Positions 8,512 through 16,696 of a stretch of DNA of 64,000 nt are shown here, one piece after another; positions within the stretch are counted from its first letter, which is position 1, and every line of letters starts with the position of its first letter. The stretch lies in contig DASVAS010000023.1 of the NCBI GenBank assembly GCA_036376245.1, positions 1 to 64,000 on the forward strand, read 5' to 3'. The DNA comes from DATARR01 sp036376245 (GTDB taxonomy: Bacteria; Acidobacteriota; Thermoanaerobaculia; Multivoradales; UBA5704). Position numbers and translations under genes: made by a program. The notes under the pieces are model-generated. The model ran no database searches, had not been told where the DNA came from, and worked only from the letters and a program-made list of their open reading frames with translations.

Positions 8512-9297
8512 CTATATACCACGGTTTACGCCGCTGTGCGGCAAAGAGGCCACCCGTGCTCCCCTACCGCGCCAGAACTCCTCGTCCTCACGCGCCATCC
8601 ACTCCGCCCCCGTCACCAGGATCGTCCGCAGCCTCCGGAACGGCAGCCGCTTCTTCTTCTCCTTCTCAGCCCACACCCTCAGCCCCGCGATCTCAGCCGG
8701 AGAGCCGTGGAACACCGTCGGCCTCACCCAGGCCGCAGTCGCTACCCGCGATGCCGGATTGGGATCCAGCACCACCGCCGCGCCAGTCACCGTAGCCCAC
8801 GCAAGCATCGCCCTCTCAGCCGCTTCCTCCAGAGGCCCCCCGAGAACCACGATCTCCCGCTTTCCTGATCCCTGGATCTCCGCCTGGACTTTCTCCCCCA
8901 TCCTCACCAACTCCACCACGGACATCTCGACTCCATCCACCACCGCCCCCGCCACGTCACCCCTCTCCCGGTGAGGGAGGGAGGGAGGGGTCGGGCCAAT
9001 CTGGGATCGATCGGGCCAGGGGGTGAGGGCTCGTCCGGGAACCGACACCCCGCCCGCAGCCTGGATCGCCAGGTCCCGGATCACCGCCTCCATCTGTCCG
9101 TCGTAGAGAAAAGGCACCCGCGTTCCCGCCGGCAGCGAGGAGAGCTTCTCCGCCTCCTCCCTCATCCACCGGGCCAGGGCGCCCCAGGGGCGCCAGCGCC
9201 AGTCCCAGCCCTCGGCCTGGAAGAGCCAGGGTTCCTCGGGATCGCGGGCGGCGTGGCCGAGGAGCGCGTCCGGCAGGCTGGGCGGCGGGGGGGCCAC
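8512..9297 (-). CDS. Degenerate AMP-dependent ligase-like protein, N-terminal half only
   Basis: A 261-aa protein with a GTG start. Its first 85 residues resemble the start of acyl-CoA ligases (LPDALLGHAARDPEEP, then RDLAIQAAGGVSVP). The middle resembles the part around the acyl-binding core (VTGAAVVLDPNP). The ATP-binding phosphate loop and the whole C-terminal lid domain are missing, so activity is doubtful. Residues about 88-112 (ALTPWPD through SLPHRERG) are not ligase-like and come from an in-frame insertion of the C-rich dispersed repeat. The GTG lies one base after the stop of the upstream PHA-system gene, so the genes are coupled. It could be a pseudogene or a repurposed regulatory remnant. 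Confidence 0.5.
   Translation of the reverse strand: MAPPPPSLPDALLGHAARDPEEPWLFQAEGWDWRWRPWGALARWMREEAEKLSSLPAGTRVPFLYDGQMEAVIRDLAIQAAGGVSVPGRALTPWPDRSQIGPTPPSLPHRERGDVAGAVVDGVEMSVVELVRMGEKVQAEIQGSGKREIVVLGGPLEEAAERAMLAWATVTGAAVVLDPNPASRVATAAWVRPTVFHGSPAEIAGLRVWAEKEKKKRLPFRRLRTILVTGAEWMAREDEEFWRGRGARVASLPHSGVNRGI
8957..9035. repeat. C-rich dispersed repeat inserted in frame inside the ligase-like gene
   Basis: The stretch contains CCCCTCTCCCGGTGAGGGAGGG and the GGGGGTGAGGGCTCG element typical of the intergenic family seen at 2791, 10403 and 12454. Here it lies within an open frame and adds about 25 residues. Confidence 0.6.
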
Positions 9298-9298
9298 G

Positions 9299-9586
9299 TC
9301 AGGCCGAAGCGGCGGTGACCTTCTTCATGACCGCCGAGATCTTCTGCTCGATGACCGGCTTCATGAGGCTGGCGGGAGGCTTGAGGTGGGCCCGCCCGAC
9401 AAGCTGGCCGTCCTCCAGGACGATCGTCGCCTTGGCGCCCGGACCGGAGAGGTGCATCACGTCCCCTTCCCAGTGCCACTTGAGCATGCCCCCGGGGAAG
9501 GCTTCCTTCAGAGCGGCGTCCAGAGCCGGCCGGATCTCGCCCATGGACGACTTGTCGGTCTTCATCTCGATGGTCAGGTCGCTCAT
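9299..9586 (-). CDS. Polyhydroxyalkanoic acid system family protein
   Basis: A protein of about 95 aa from the ATG at 9586 (a GTG at 9604 would add six residues). It matches the small PHA granule-region family: it begins SDLTIEMKTDKS, continues with GGMLKWHWEGDVMHLSGPG, and ends with a helix ending in MKKVTAASA. Family members accompany PHA synthase or granule genes and are thought to bind or regulate granules. No PHA synthase is seen in the window. It is the first gene of a minus-strand group (this gene, ligase-like, thiolase, CoA-transferase) in which the second gene starts one base after its stop. Confidence 0.7.
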   Translation of the reverse strand: MSDLTIEMKTDKSSMGEIRPALDAALKEAFPGGMLKWHWEGDVMHLSGPGAKATIVLEDGQLVGRAHLKPPASLMKPVIEQKISAVMKKVTAASA

Positions 9587-9630
9587 GGCCGCGAACGCTA
9601 CCACAGCGCGGGCGCCTGAAGGATTGCTGA

Positions 9631-9636
9631 TAGGCT
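9631..9636 (+). promoter_or_regulatory. Candidate -10 element for the DUF502 gene
   Basis: TAGGCT ends 7 bases before the GTG at 9644, the same geometry as other leaderless-looking starts here (25311, 39879, 55459). This favours 9644 over the internal ATG at 9704. Confidence 0.3.
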
Positions 9637-9643
9637 ATGGTTC

Positions 9644-10381
9644 GTGAGCCCAGGCGTAACTCCGAAGTCCCTCTCTCCAGAGCCGGCTCCGCCAACACAT
9701 TCCATGTCCTGGCGCCACCGCCTCCGCAACGTCCTGCTGGCCGGCCTGCTGTTCCTGACGCCGGTCTACGTGACCATCTACATCCTCGTCCTGCTGTTCC
9801 GCTTCATGGACGGGATCTTCGCGCCGCTGATCGACCGCGCCTTCGCGACCTTCCTGGGCGAACGCGATGTTCATATCCCGGGCCTCGGCATCCTGCTCAC
9901 CCTGACGGTCATCCTCTTCCTGGGCTGGCTCTCCCGCCGGGTGGTGGGACGCCGTCTGCTGAGCGTCTTCGAGTCGTTCATCCGCCGCATCCCCATCGCC
10001 AGGTCGGTCTACGGCGGCACCAAGGGGGTGCTGGAGGCCGTCTCCCGGGACCAGGCCGACGCGTTCAAGAAGGTGGTGATCGTCGAGTTCCCCCGTCCGG
10101 GCATCTATGCCATCGGGTTCGTGACCGGAGCGGGCGCTTACTGGGGCTCGACGGATCCCCGGCTCGATCAGGAGCTGGTGCCCGTCTTCATCCCCAAGAC
10201 CCCCAACCCCACCGGCGGCTTCCTCCTCCTGGTGCCGCCGCACGAGATCATGGACTGCGCGATGACCGTCGAAGAGGGCATCCGCATGGTGGTCTCGGGG
10301 GGCATCCTCCAGCCGGAGGGGCTGGTGGAGCGGTTGAAGCCCACGGAGGCGGCGCCTGAAATGGTGGCGGTTCGGGAGTAG
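9644..10381 (+). CDS. DUF502 family membrane protein
   Basis: A 245-aa protein with two membrane helices (about residues 29-50 and 76-98) and the conserved DUF502 blocks: RIPIARSVYGGTKGVLEAV, VVIVEFPRPGIYAIGFVTG, VFIPKTPNPTGGFLLLVP, and the C-terminal MTVEEGIRMVVSGG. The family is widespread in bacteria and plants (COV-like) and its biochemical role is not established. The GTG start at 9644 is chosen for its promoter spacing. ATG 9704 would still keep all conserved parts. It stands alone between the PHA-system gene and a dispersed repeat. Confidence 0.85.
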   Translation: MSPGVTPKSLSPEPAPPTHSMSWRHRLRNVLLAGLLFLTPVYVTIYILVLLFRFMDGIFAPLIDRAFATFLGERDVHIPGLGILLTLTVILFLGWLSRRVVGRRLLSVFESFIRRIPIARSVYGGTKGVLEAVSRDQADAFKKVVIVEFPRPGIYAIGFVTGAGAYWGSTDPRLDQELVPVFIPKTPNPTGGFLLLVPPHEIMDCAMTVEEGIRMVVSGGILQPEGLVERLKPTEAAPEMVAVRE

Positions 10382-10402
10382 GTCGCGGCTCAGGCCTCTG
10401 CC

Positions 10403-10572
10403 CTCCGAAACCTCACCCTCGGTCCCTCTCCCATCTCCCTGCCGCCTGCCCCCGGGAGAGGGAGGGCTCTGCGCTTGAGGTCTTCTTGGTCTCGGCAAGA
10501 TCGTCTCCTCATCGTTCCCCCTCTCCCGGTAGAGCGGGAGGGGGGCGGGAGAGCGGGAGAGGGGTCAGGGTT
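10403..10572. repeat. Dispersed intergenic repeat, long copy B
   Basis: This is a close copy of 2791-2960, in the same orientation and order, with two CTCCCGG/GGGAGA inverted elements separated by TTGAGGTCTTCTTG. It fills most of the 290-bp gap between the DUF502 gene and the M48 protease. The remainder (10573-10671) should hold the protease promoter, but no clear -35/-10 pair is visible. Confidence 0.75.
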
Positions 10573-10671
10573 CGGCGACCCAGCCGGGAACACACCCACA
10601 TCCTCCCGTGTTGTCACAAGAGGACTTCGCCCGATGCGGTAAGCTGTGCACAGACTTTTCGAGGGCCCGCC

Positions 10672-12414
10672 ATGACGAGAACCCGACGCATCCTCTCCCT
10701 CGTCCTCATCGTCCTCCTGGCCGCTCCCATGGCCCGGACGGCGACGGCGCAAGGCATCAACAATCCTGACCTGTTCGCCAAGAGCCTCAAGGCCGCGGCC
10801 GAGGCCGCCGCCCAGTACGGCACGCCCGACCGGCCGGCGGACCTGGAACGGATCAACCGCATCGGCTACGAGCTGGCCCAGCAGTCCGGCTACGCCAAGT
10901 TCCCCTTCACTTTCGCCATCGTCGAGATGTCCGCCCCCAACGCCTTCGCCCTGCCGGGGGGACAGATCTTCGTCACCACCGGCATGCTCGATCTCGGTCT
11001 CGACGACGACATGCTCGCCGGCCTGCTCGGCCACGAGATCGGCCACGTCACCCTCGACCACTTCGCCCGCATGCAGCGCAAGGCCACGCTGATGTCCGTC
11101 CTCGGCAACCTGCTGGTGGCCGGGGTCCTCATCGGCGAAGCCAACAGCAACAACGACCGCCGGAACACCCCCCAGGCGCCCTACGACCCGCGGGTGGGCT
11201 ACGACAATGGCGGCGACTTGGTGCAGGGCGCGGCGGCGGCCAGCCTCGTCCTCAGCGAGCTGCTGCTCCGCAGCTACAGCCGCGAGCACGAGGACGAGTC
11301 CGACAAGGAGGGGCAACGCCTCTCCGCCCTGGCCGGTTACGATCCGGACGGCGCCCGCAAGCTCTGGGAGGCGATGAACAACCGCGCCCCCCAGCTCAAG
11401 CTCTACGGCTATTGGCGGACCCATCCCTTCGGGGACGAGCGCATGCGCGCCGCCGGCGTCCGCAAGGAGCTGTGGAAGGTCGAGTCCCGCAAGAACGCCG
11501 ACGACTTCCGCCGGCGTACGCAGGGAGCCCTGGACGGCTATCTCCAGCGCAACAAGCCCGGCGAGTCCGAGACCGTCTTCCTCAAAAGGGCCGTCCTCGC
11601 CGCCTGGCCCGAGGGCAAGGTAGCCGACGCCCTGCGCCTCGAGAAGCTCCACAAGCGGCGGGATGAAGAGCTGACCCGTCCCATGCTTTCCCGCGACTAC
11701 GGCGCCGTCCTCCGCCTCTACCGGAGCGAGCTGGCCGAGGTGCGCGAGCTCAATCCGAAGAGCGACCTCGTCAGGGCCCTGGAAGGGGAGATCTCCGACA
11801 TCGACGCCAAGCGCAAGGAGCTCTATCCCCGCTCCGTGGAGCTGCTGGGCGGCGGGATCTACGAGACCTCCTTCCTGGAGAGCTTCCTGAGCAACTTCCC
11901 CGAGGCGCAGGAGGTGCCCGAGGTGGCCCTGGCCCTGGGCGACGCCTACGCCCGCCTCGGCAACCGCACCGAGGCCGTGACCCACTACCTCAAAGCCTGG
12001 GAGTCCGCGCCCGAGAGCGCCGAGGGCAAGCGCGCCCGCACCGGCCTGCGCAACCTCGCCCCTAGCCTGAACGAGCTGGCCGCCCTGCAGCAGATGGCCG
12101 CCCAGGACAAGGACCCCGAGCTCAAGCGCGTGTCCAACGACCGCCTCGCCGCCATCGCCAAGACCTATGACGACGTCGGCAACGGCGCCGAGTACCTGCG
12201 CCGCTTCCCCGAGGGTCCCTACGTCGTGCCGGTGATCGAGCGCCTGAACATCCTCGCCGACAACCTCTACGGCGAAGTGGTGCTCTACCAGAGCGTGGGC
12301 GACTCCGTGAAAGCCATGGAGAGGATCAACAAGATCCTCACCCACGCTCCCCTCTCCCCCGCCGCCGAGAAGCTGCGCGACCGCGCGGTGCTGACGGCGG
12401 CGAAGGCGGGGTAA
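10672..12414 (+). CDS. M48 family zinc metalloprotease with TPR-like C-terminus (BepA-like)
   Basis: A 580-aa protein. The ATG at 10672 gives a clean Sec signal peptide ending near ATAQ (residues 23-26). The M48 core follows: the zinc motif HEIGH is at residues 121-125, and the third ligand Glu lies in REHEDESDKEG. After about residue 260 the protein is helical with TPR-like spacing (EVALALGDAYARLGNRTEAVTHYLKAW). Periplasmic M48 proteases such as BepA degrade or help assemble stalled outer-membrane proteins, for which TPR arms bind the Bam machinery. This placement is inference from architecture. The frame is open upstream to 10486 but enters the dispersed repeat, so the later start is preferred. 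Confidence 0.88.
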   Translation: MTRTRRILSLVLIVLLAAPMARTATAQGINNPDLFAKSLKAAAEAAAQYGTPDRPADLERINRIGYELAQQSGYAKFPFTFAIVEMSAPNAFALPGGQIFVTTGMLDLGLDDDMLAGLLGHEIGHVTLDHFARMQRKATLMSVLGNLLVAGVLIGEANSNNDRRNTPQAPYDPRVGYDNGGDLVQGAAAASLVLSELLLRSYSREHEDESDKEGQRLSALAGYDPDGARKLWEAMNNRAPQLKLYGYWRTHPFGDERMRAAGVRKELWKVESRKNADDFRRRTQGALDGYLQRNKPGESETVFLKRAVLAAWPEGKVADALRLEKLHKRRDEELTRPMLSRDYGAVLRLYRSELAEVRELNPKSDLVRALEGEISDIDAKRKELYPRSVELLGGGIYETSFLESFLSNFPEAQEVPEVALALGDAYARLGNRTEAVTHYLKAWESAPESAEGKRARTGLRNLAPSLNELAALQQMAAQDKDPELKRVSNDRLAAIAKTYDDVGNGAEYLRRFPEGPYVVPVIERLNILADNLYGEVVLYQSVGDSVKAMERINKILTHAPLSPAAEKLRDRAVLTAAKAG

Positions 12415-12453
12415 GAGACCCTCAGGGCGCCTTGCCCCACGGGGCACCCAACC

Positions 12454-12500
12454 CTCCGAGACCTCACCCTCGGTCCCTCTCCTGAACGAGAGGAGGACCC
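12454..12500. repeat. Dispersed intergenic repeat, short copy C
   Basis: CTCCGAGACCTCACCCTCGG followed by TCCCTCTCC and a short GGAG inverted element repeats the 5' third of copies A and B. It lies in the 208-bp gap after the M48 gene. The preceding CGCCTTGCCC is also shared with copy A. Confidence 0.65.
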
Positions 12501-12622
12501 CGCGCCGACTCGGTGTATCCTCTCCCGCAAACGCCGTAATCTGGCCAGGGAAAACCCGACCACAGGCCGGCGACAGCGGCTCGCCGGTTTGCGGGCAAAA
12601 CTCCCTGGAGGAGAGCACAGGC

Positions 12623-14602
12623 TTGCGCCTCGAAGACCTGGTACACCTCGGCGAAGGCTGGGACCTGGAGTACAAGAAGGCGGGCGGCCGGGACGGCCGC
12701 GGCGCGCTACCTGCGGGAGTCTGGGAGACCTACAGCGCCATGGCGAACTCCTATGGCGGCACGATCGTCCTGGGCGTGGAAGAGCGGACCGACGGCAGTC
12801 TGCACGTCCAGGGGATTGCCGAGGCCGCCAAGGTCGAGCGCGACCTCTGGAACTGCCTCCACGACCGCAACAAGCTCAGCGCCAACCTGCTGGGACGGGA
12901 CGACGTGAAGCGGGAGGCCCTGGACGGCAAGGAGCTGCTGGTCCTCCGGGTCCCCCGGGCGGCGCGCGGCCAGCGGCCCGTCTACATCAACAACAACCCC
13001 ATGACGGGGACCTACCTCCGCGGCCATGAAGGGGACCGCCGATGCTCTCCCGAAGAAGTCCGCAGGATGCTGGCCGACGCCGACGCCTCCCATCCCCGGG
13101 ACAGCCGCATCCTCCCCGGCCACACCCTCGCCGACCTGGACCCGGAGAGCCTCGCGGCTTACCGCCAGCTCTTCCGCCTGAGCTCTCCGGACCACCCGTT
13201 CCTCGCCGAGGACGACCTGGGTCTCCTGCGGAAGCTCAGCGCCTGGAAGCAGGACAAGGACGCGGGCTTCGAGGGCCTGACGCTCGCCGCCCTCCTCCTG
13301 CTGGGCCGGGAAGAGGCGATCCGGGCGCACCTTCCCGACTTCCACCTCGATTATCGCGAGCTCCCCGCCGACGAGCAGGCCGAGTCCGGAGTCCGCTGGC
13401 TCGACCGCCTGACCCTCGACGGCTCCTGGCAGGGCAACCTGCTGGGCTTCTACCGCAGGGTGATCCCGAAGCTCGTGGCCGGCCTCAAGGTCCCCTTCCA
13501 CCTGGAGCCGGACCTCCTCCGGCGCGACGAGACCCACGCCCACACCGCTCTTCGCGAAGCCCTGCTCAACAGCCTCGTCCACGCCGACTACTCCAGCCGC
13601 AGCTCGATCCGCATCTTCCGCCGACCGGACGGCTTCGAGTTCCTGAACCCGGGCACCCTCCTCCTCTCCCTGGACCAGATCCGGGCCGGCGGCGCCAGCG
13701 AGTGCCGGAACCCGACGCTCCAGCACATGCTGCGGCTTATCGGCATTGGCGAGAAGGCGGGGTCGGGATTCCCCGCCATCCTCAGGGCCTGGCGCGAGCA
13801 GCACTGGCGGGCGCCTCAGCTCGAAGACGACATGGTCCACAACGAGACCCGTCTGCGCCTGACCATGACGAGCCTCCTCCCCGCCGAGACCCTCGAGGCG
13901 CTGGACCGCCGGTTCGGGGACGTCTTCCGCCGCCTCGAAGAGGACGCCCGGCTCGCCCTCGCCACCGCCTGGACCGAAGGGCGGGTGACGAACAGCCGCC
14001 TCCAGGAGCTTTCCAACCGGCACTCGCGGGACCTGACCGGCCTCCTGACCGACCTCGTGGACCGCGGCTTCCTGGTGCCACACGCCCAGAGACGGGCGCG
14101 CTGGTACACGCTCCCGGAGCCCTCCGGCTCCGAGCCAAGCTCCGAGCATTTCGCCGCGTTTTCCGTGCACAGCTCTGTGCAAAGCTCCGAGCATTTCCCG
14201 GAGCAATTCTCCGAGGGGAGCTCCGAGCATTTCGCCGCGTTTTCCGTGCACAGCTCCGTGCAAAGCTCCGAGCATTTCCCGGAACAATTCTCCGGGGGGA
14301 GCTCCGAGCATTTCGCCGCCTTCGCCGGTCGCGGCCTGGAGCAGAAAGCCGTCCTGTTCCGGGTGCACCGCACCCGGTATGCCGCCCGGCAGGACGTGAA
14401 AGACGCCATCCTCCTCGTCTGCCGCGGCCGCTTCGTCACCCTGAGCGACCTGGCCGAGACCCTAAACCGCTCACCCGAGACCCTGCGCACCCACTACTTG
14501 GCCGAAATGGTGGAAGCCGGAGAGCTGAGGCTCCGCTACCCGCACAAGCCGCGTCACCCCAGCCAGGCGTACCGCACCTCCAGGCGGGCGAAACGGACCT
14601 GA
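12623..14602 (+). CDS. AlbA_2 / Schlafen-type DNA-binding domain protein with HATPase_c_4 and winged helix; internal tandem repeats
   Basis: A 659-aa protein from a TTG start, supported by GGAGGAG nine bases upstream. Residues about 1-130 form an AlbA_2 domain (LEYKKAGG, NSYGGTIVLGVEE, then TYLRGHEGDRRCSPEE). Residues about 300-400 form the HATPase_c_4 ATP-binding module (ALREALLNSLVHADYS, GIGEKAGSGFP). A helical or winged part follows. The C-terminus (about 590-650) looks like another HTH. Such proteins act as ATP-dependent transcriptional regulators or accessory defence factors. An 81-bp tandem repeat inserts Ser/Phe/His/Glu-rich sequence at residues 506-568 between domains. No partner gene is close, and the C-rich repeat lies just upstream. 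Confidence 0.8.
   Translation: MRLEDLVHLGEGWDLEYKKAGGRDGRGALPAGVWETYSAMANSYGGTIVLGVEERTDGSLHVQGIAEAAKVERDLWNCLHDRNKLSANLLGRDDVKREALDGKELLVLRVPRAARGQRPVYINNNPMTGTYLRGHEGDRRCSPEEVRRMLADADASHPRDSRILPGHTLADLDPESLAAYRQLFRLSSPDHPFLAEDDLGLLRKLSAWKQDKDAGFEGLTLAALLLLGREEAIRAHLPDFHLDYRELPADEQAESGVRWLDRLTLDGSWQGNLLGFYRRVIPKLVAGLKVPFHLEPDLLRRDETHAHTALREALLNSLVHADYSSRSSIRIFRRPDGFEFLNPGTLLLSLDQIRAGGASECRNPTLQHMLRLIGIGEKAGSGFPAILRAWREQHWRAPQLEDDMVHNETRLRLTMTSLLPAETLEALDRRFGDVFRRLEEDARLALATAWTEGRVTNSRLQELSNRHSRDLTGLLTDLVDRGFLVPHAQRRARWYTLPEPSGSEPSSEHFAAFSVHSSVQSSEHFPEQFSEGSSEHFAAFSVHSSVQSSEHFPEQFSGGSSEHFAAFAGRGLEQKAVLFRVHRTRYAARQDVKDAILLVCRGRFVTLSDLAETLNRSPETLRTHYLAEMVEAGELRLRYPHKPRHPSQAYRTSRRAKRT
14138..14323 (+). 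repeat. 81-bp in-frame tandem repeat (2.3 copies) in the AlbA_2 gene
   Basis: Units start at 14138, 14219 and 14300, each beginning AGCTCCGAGCATTTC, and encode 27-aa repeats beginning SSEHFAAFSVHSS. Copies one and two differ at only a few bases, so the duplication is recent. Each unit contains a second SSEHF half-unit. Confidence 0.9.
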
Positions 14603-14702
14603 GCCGCGGCGACCGCCCGGCCACAAGGTCTTCCCCCTGCTCGGCACGGGGATCAGGACCGCCGGGCCGGGCGCGGCTAGCGTTCTCGATCAGAGCGCCT
14701 TG

Positions 14703-14948
14703 TCAATAGAGCGCAATGCATGGGCCGCTGCAAGCGGCGCTACAGGCATTCAGGCAGTTGCTCCCATACGGCCGGTTGACATAGGACGAGCCCACCGACC
14801 CGCTGTTACATTGCCAGATACAGCGCCATCCATTGCCGTCCTCGTAAAGGTGGATGGCTGCGCCGCCTCCGGCCGCCGGAAGGAGAGCAGGGCTTCCGAA
14901 CGCCAGGGCGCAGGCGAAGATGAGAACGAAAAGTCGGCGATGGCTCAT
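14703..14948 (-). CDS. Small secreted Cys-rich peptide
   Basis: An 81-aa peptide. The ATG at 14948 follows a good RBS (GGAGG, six bases upstream). Residues 1-26 are a Sec signal peptide (MSHRRLFVLIFACAL, cut near LLPAAGG). The mature part of about 55 residues holds six Cys, including WRCIWQC and the end NACSAACSGPC. The WRCIW motif recalls the YRCIY motif of the peptide at 51952 and the fragment at 54264, so it probably belongs to the same loose family. No modification enzyme is adjacent. Disulfide-bonded secreted peptide is the simplest reading, and the function is unknown. Confidence 0.6.
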   Translation of the reverse strand: MSHRRLFVLIFACALAFGSPALLPAAGGGAAIHLYEDGNGWRCIWQCNSGSVGSSYVNRPYGSNCLNACSAACSGPCIALY

Positions 14949-15098
14949 AGAACCTCCGTGGGATAAGTTGAACGTATGCCTCGCCTCCGCGGCGAAGCTC
15001 GAGCAGGCCTTTAAAGAAAAGGTGCGACGGAGAAGCCAGGCGAGACCGGCGCCGCCGCGCAGGCCCCACCCGGGCATGGACGTCCGAGCCTGAGTCGT

Positions 15099-15908
15099 CT
15101 ACCTGGCAACGGTCGCGCGAGCCGCCCAGGCCCGGGCCGTCAACGCGATCGAACCGTCGGCCTTTTTCGGAAGGCGCGCTCGGATACGGTCCCGCAGGCG
15201 CGCCCTCGCGGCCTCATCGAGCGACATCGCATAGGCTGGGGCCGGCCCCTGGCCTCCAAGGAAGGGCTGCCAGTAGTCCTCGAAATCCGTGAAGGGCGTT
15301 GGAATGTCGAAGGGCCTGACCTCGAAGTCTTGCAGCCCGGCATCGCCGAAGAGCTGCTCGAGCGCCTCCGGACGGCATAGCGGGAACCGGACGCCTTCGT
15401 CCAGCTTCGCGGCGTCCGGGTCGAGCTCGACCGCCGCGTCCCAGAAGAACCGCATGAGCTCCATCTTCCCGGCGTAGTCCCAGACGTACACCGCGATCAT
15501 GCCGCCCTCGACCGTCACCCGGGCCATCTCGGCGAGCGCGGCGCGCGGGTCCGGAACGAAGTTCAGGACCAGCCCTGAGACCGCCACGTCGACGGACTCG
15601 TCCTTGAGCGGGATCGCCGCCGCGCTGCCTTGCCGAAGCACCGCCCGGTCCGCGAGGTTCTCCTTAGCGGCCTGGAGAAACCCCTCCGAAGGCTCGACGC
15701 CGTAGACCACAGAAGGGAAGCAACGGTCCAGGATCGTCGCGCACAACGCACCTGTGCCGCAGCCGACGTCCAGCCATCGCCGGCCCGCCGGAATCCTCAA
15801 CCTCACCCAGGAAAGGAACAGCGGCGCGATCCGGCGGCTCCACCGGCCGACGTACTGCTCGTAGGGGTTCCCGCGCTCCCAGGTGTCGGAGACTTGGGGT
15901 GGGGCCAT
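15099..15908 (-). CDS. Class I SAM-dependent methyltransferase
   Basis: A 269-aa Rossmann-fold methyltransferase of the Methyltransf_11/25 type. It begins with a YEQYVGRWSRRIAP lead. Motif I is LDVGCGTGALC (about 47-57), motif II acid is VYGVEPSEGF, and the motif IV region is VDVAVSGLVLNFVPDP. The lead sequence and the C-terminal half are common in uncharacterised small-molecule methyltransferases. The substrate is unknown. It starts next to the phased repeat array on its upstream side, so the array could also act on its promoter. Confidence 0.88.
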   Translation of the reverse strand: MAPPQVSDTWERGNPYEQYVGRWSRRIAPLFLSWVRLRIPAGRRWLDVGCGTGALCATILDRCFPSVVYGVEPSEGFLQAAKENLADRAVLRQGSAAAIPLKDESVDVAVSGLVLNFVPDPRAALAEMARVTVEGGMIAVYVWDYAGKMELMRFFWDAAVELDPDAAKLDEGVRFPLCRPEALEQLFGDAGLQDFEVRPFDIPTPFTDFEDYWQPFLGGQGPAPAYAMSLDEAARARLRDRIRARLPKKADGSIALTARAWAARATVAR

Positions 15909-15960
15909 GGACGAATTCTATCGTGAGCCTCTCCGCAACGACGGGCGCCTCGGAGCTGGC

Positions 15961-16600
15961 GCAACCTGCCTGAAAACCGGCGCGACATCCGCGGAGACGG
16001 CGCAACGTCCCGGAAGACGACGGAAATCTTCGGCGCACCGGCGCGATATCCCGCCGGACGGCGCGAGGTCGGCAGAAGCAGACGCAACGTCCCTGGAGAC
16101 GGGGCGACGTCACGCAAGGCTGCGACGACGTCACCCAAGGCTGCGGCAACGTCCCTGAAGAAGAGGCGACTCCCCTGGAGATGTGGCAACGTCGCCGCGA
16201 GCCGGCGCAACGTCGCCCCGCCATGCGGCGATGTCGCGGGAGATGGGGCGATGCGGCCAGAGACGGTGCAAGGTCCCGGCAGGTTGGAGCGACGTCCGGC
16301 GAGACGGCGCGACGGCGCCGCAAGGTGAGGCAAAGTCCGCAGAGGCGGCGCGACGTTCAGGGATACGGCGCAAGGTTTCTGGACACTGTCGCGATGTCCC
16401 GGGAGATGAGGCGACAGCTCCCGGAGATGGCATGGGTTTGCCCGAGACGGCGCAACATGCAGAAAGTACGAAGCCATCGCTCCAGAGACGGCGCGACGTC
16501 ACGAGCGCCGAGGCGATATCTCTGGAAACGTCGCAAGGTCTGGAGGAGAGAGCACGATATCGCGGCGGGCACAGCGAATTCAGGAAGATTGCGCCGCCTT
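15961..16600. repeat. Helically phased array of about 32 degenerate motifs, spacing 20-21 bp
   Basis: The gap between divergent genes (15909-16696) contains a core resembling GGCGCRACGTCCC that recurs with its GC[AG] at 15961, 15982, 16002, 16022, 16043, 16063, 16084, 16104, 16125, 16146, 16166, 16186, 16207, 16228, 16248, 16268, 16289, 16309, 16330, 16350, 16370, 16391, 16411, about 16431, 16452, 16473, 16493, 16513, 16533, 16554, 16574 and 16595. The mean spacing is about 20.45 bp, close to two DNA turns. Steps alternate between 20 and 21, so no reading frame is kept, which argues for a DNA-level function. There are no conserved repeats with variable spacers, so it is not a CRISPR. Confidence 0.8.
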
Positions 16601-16645
16601 GCACCTATCTAACAATGCGGAGACATAAAAGCTACGGACGTGTTG

Positions 16646-16651
16646 TATACT
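16646..16651 (+). promoter_or_regulatory. Candidate -10 element of the 16697 gene
   Basis: TATACT lies 45 bases before the GTG at 16697 and about 50 bases after the last phased motif. No consensus -35 is seen, so activation by a bound factor is possible. Confidence 0.4.
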
Positions 16652-16696
16652 CTCCGATCATCCCGGTATCCAGCCGGAATCAAGGGGAGGAAACCC

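Noticed and set aside
10486..10671. N-terminal extension of the M48 protease gene
   Set aside because: It lies in the dispersed repeat and would place the signal peptide inside the protein. ATG 10672 is preferred.
15803..16477. Open frames across the phased array (repetitive RDVAPSP-type proteins on both strands)
   Set aside because: The 20/21-base steps shift the frame at every unit, so no frame is under coding selection. The frames are by-products of GC-rich repeats.
15961..16600. CRISPR array
   Set aside because: The repeats are degenerate and only about 20 bp apart with no variable spacers, and there are no cas genes.
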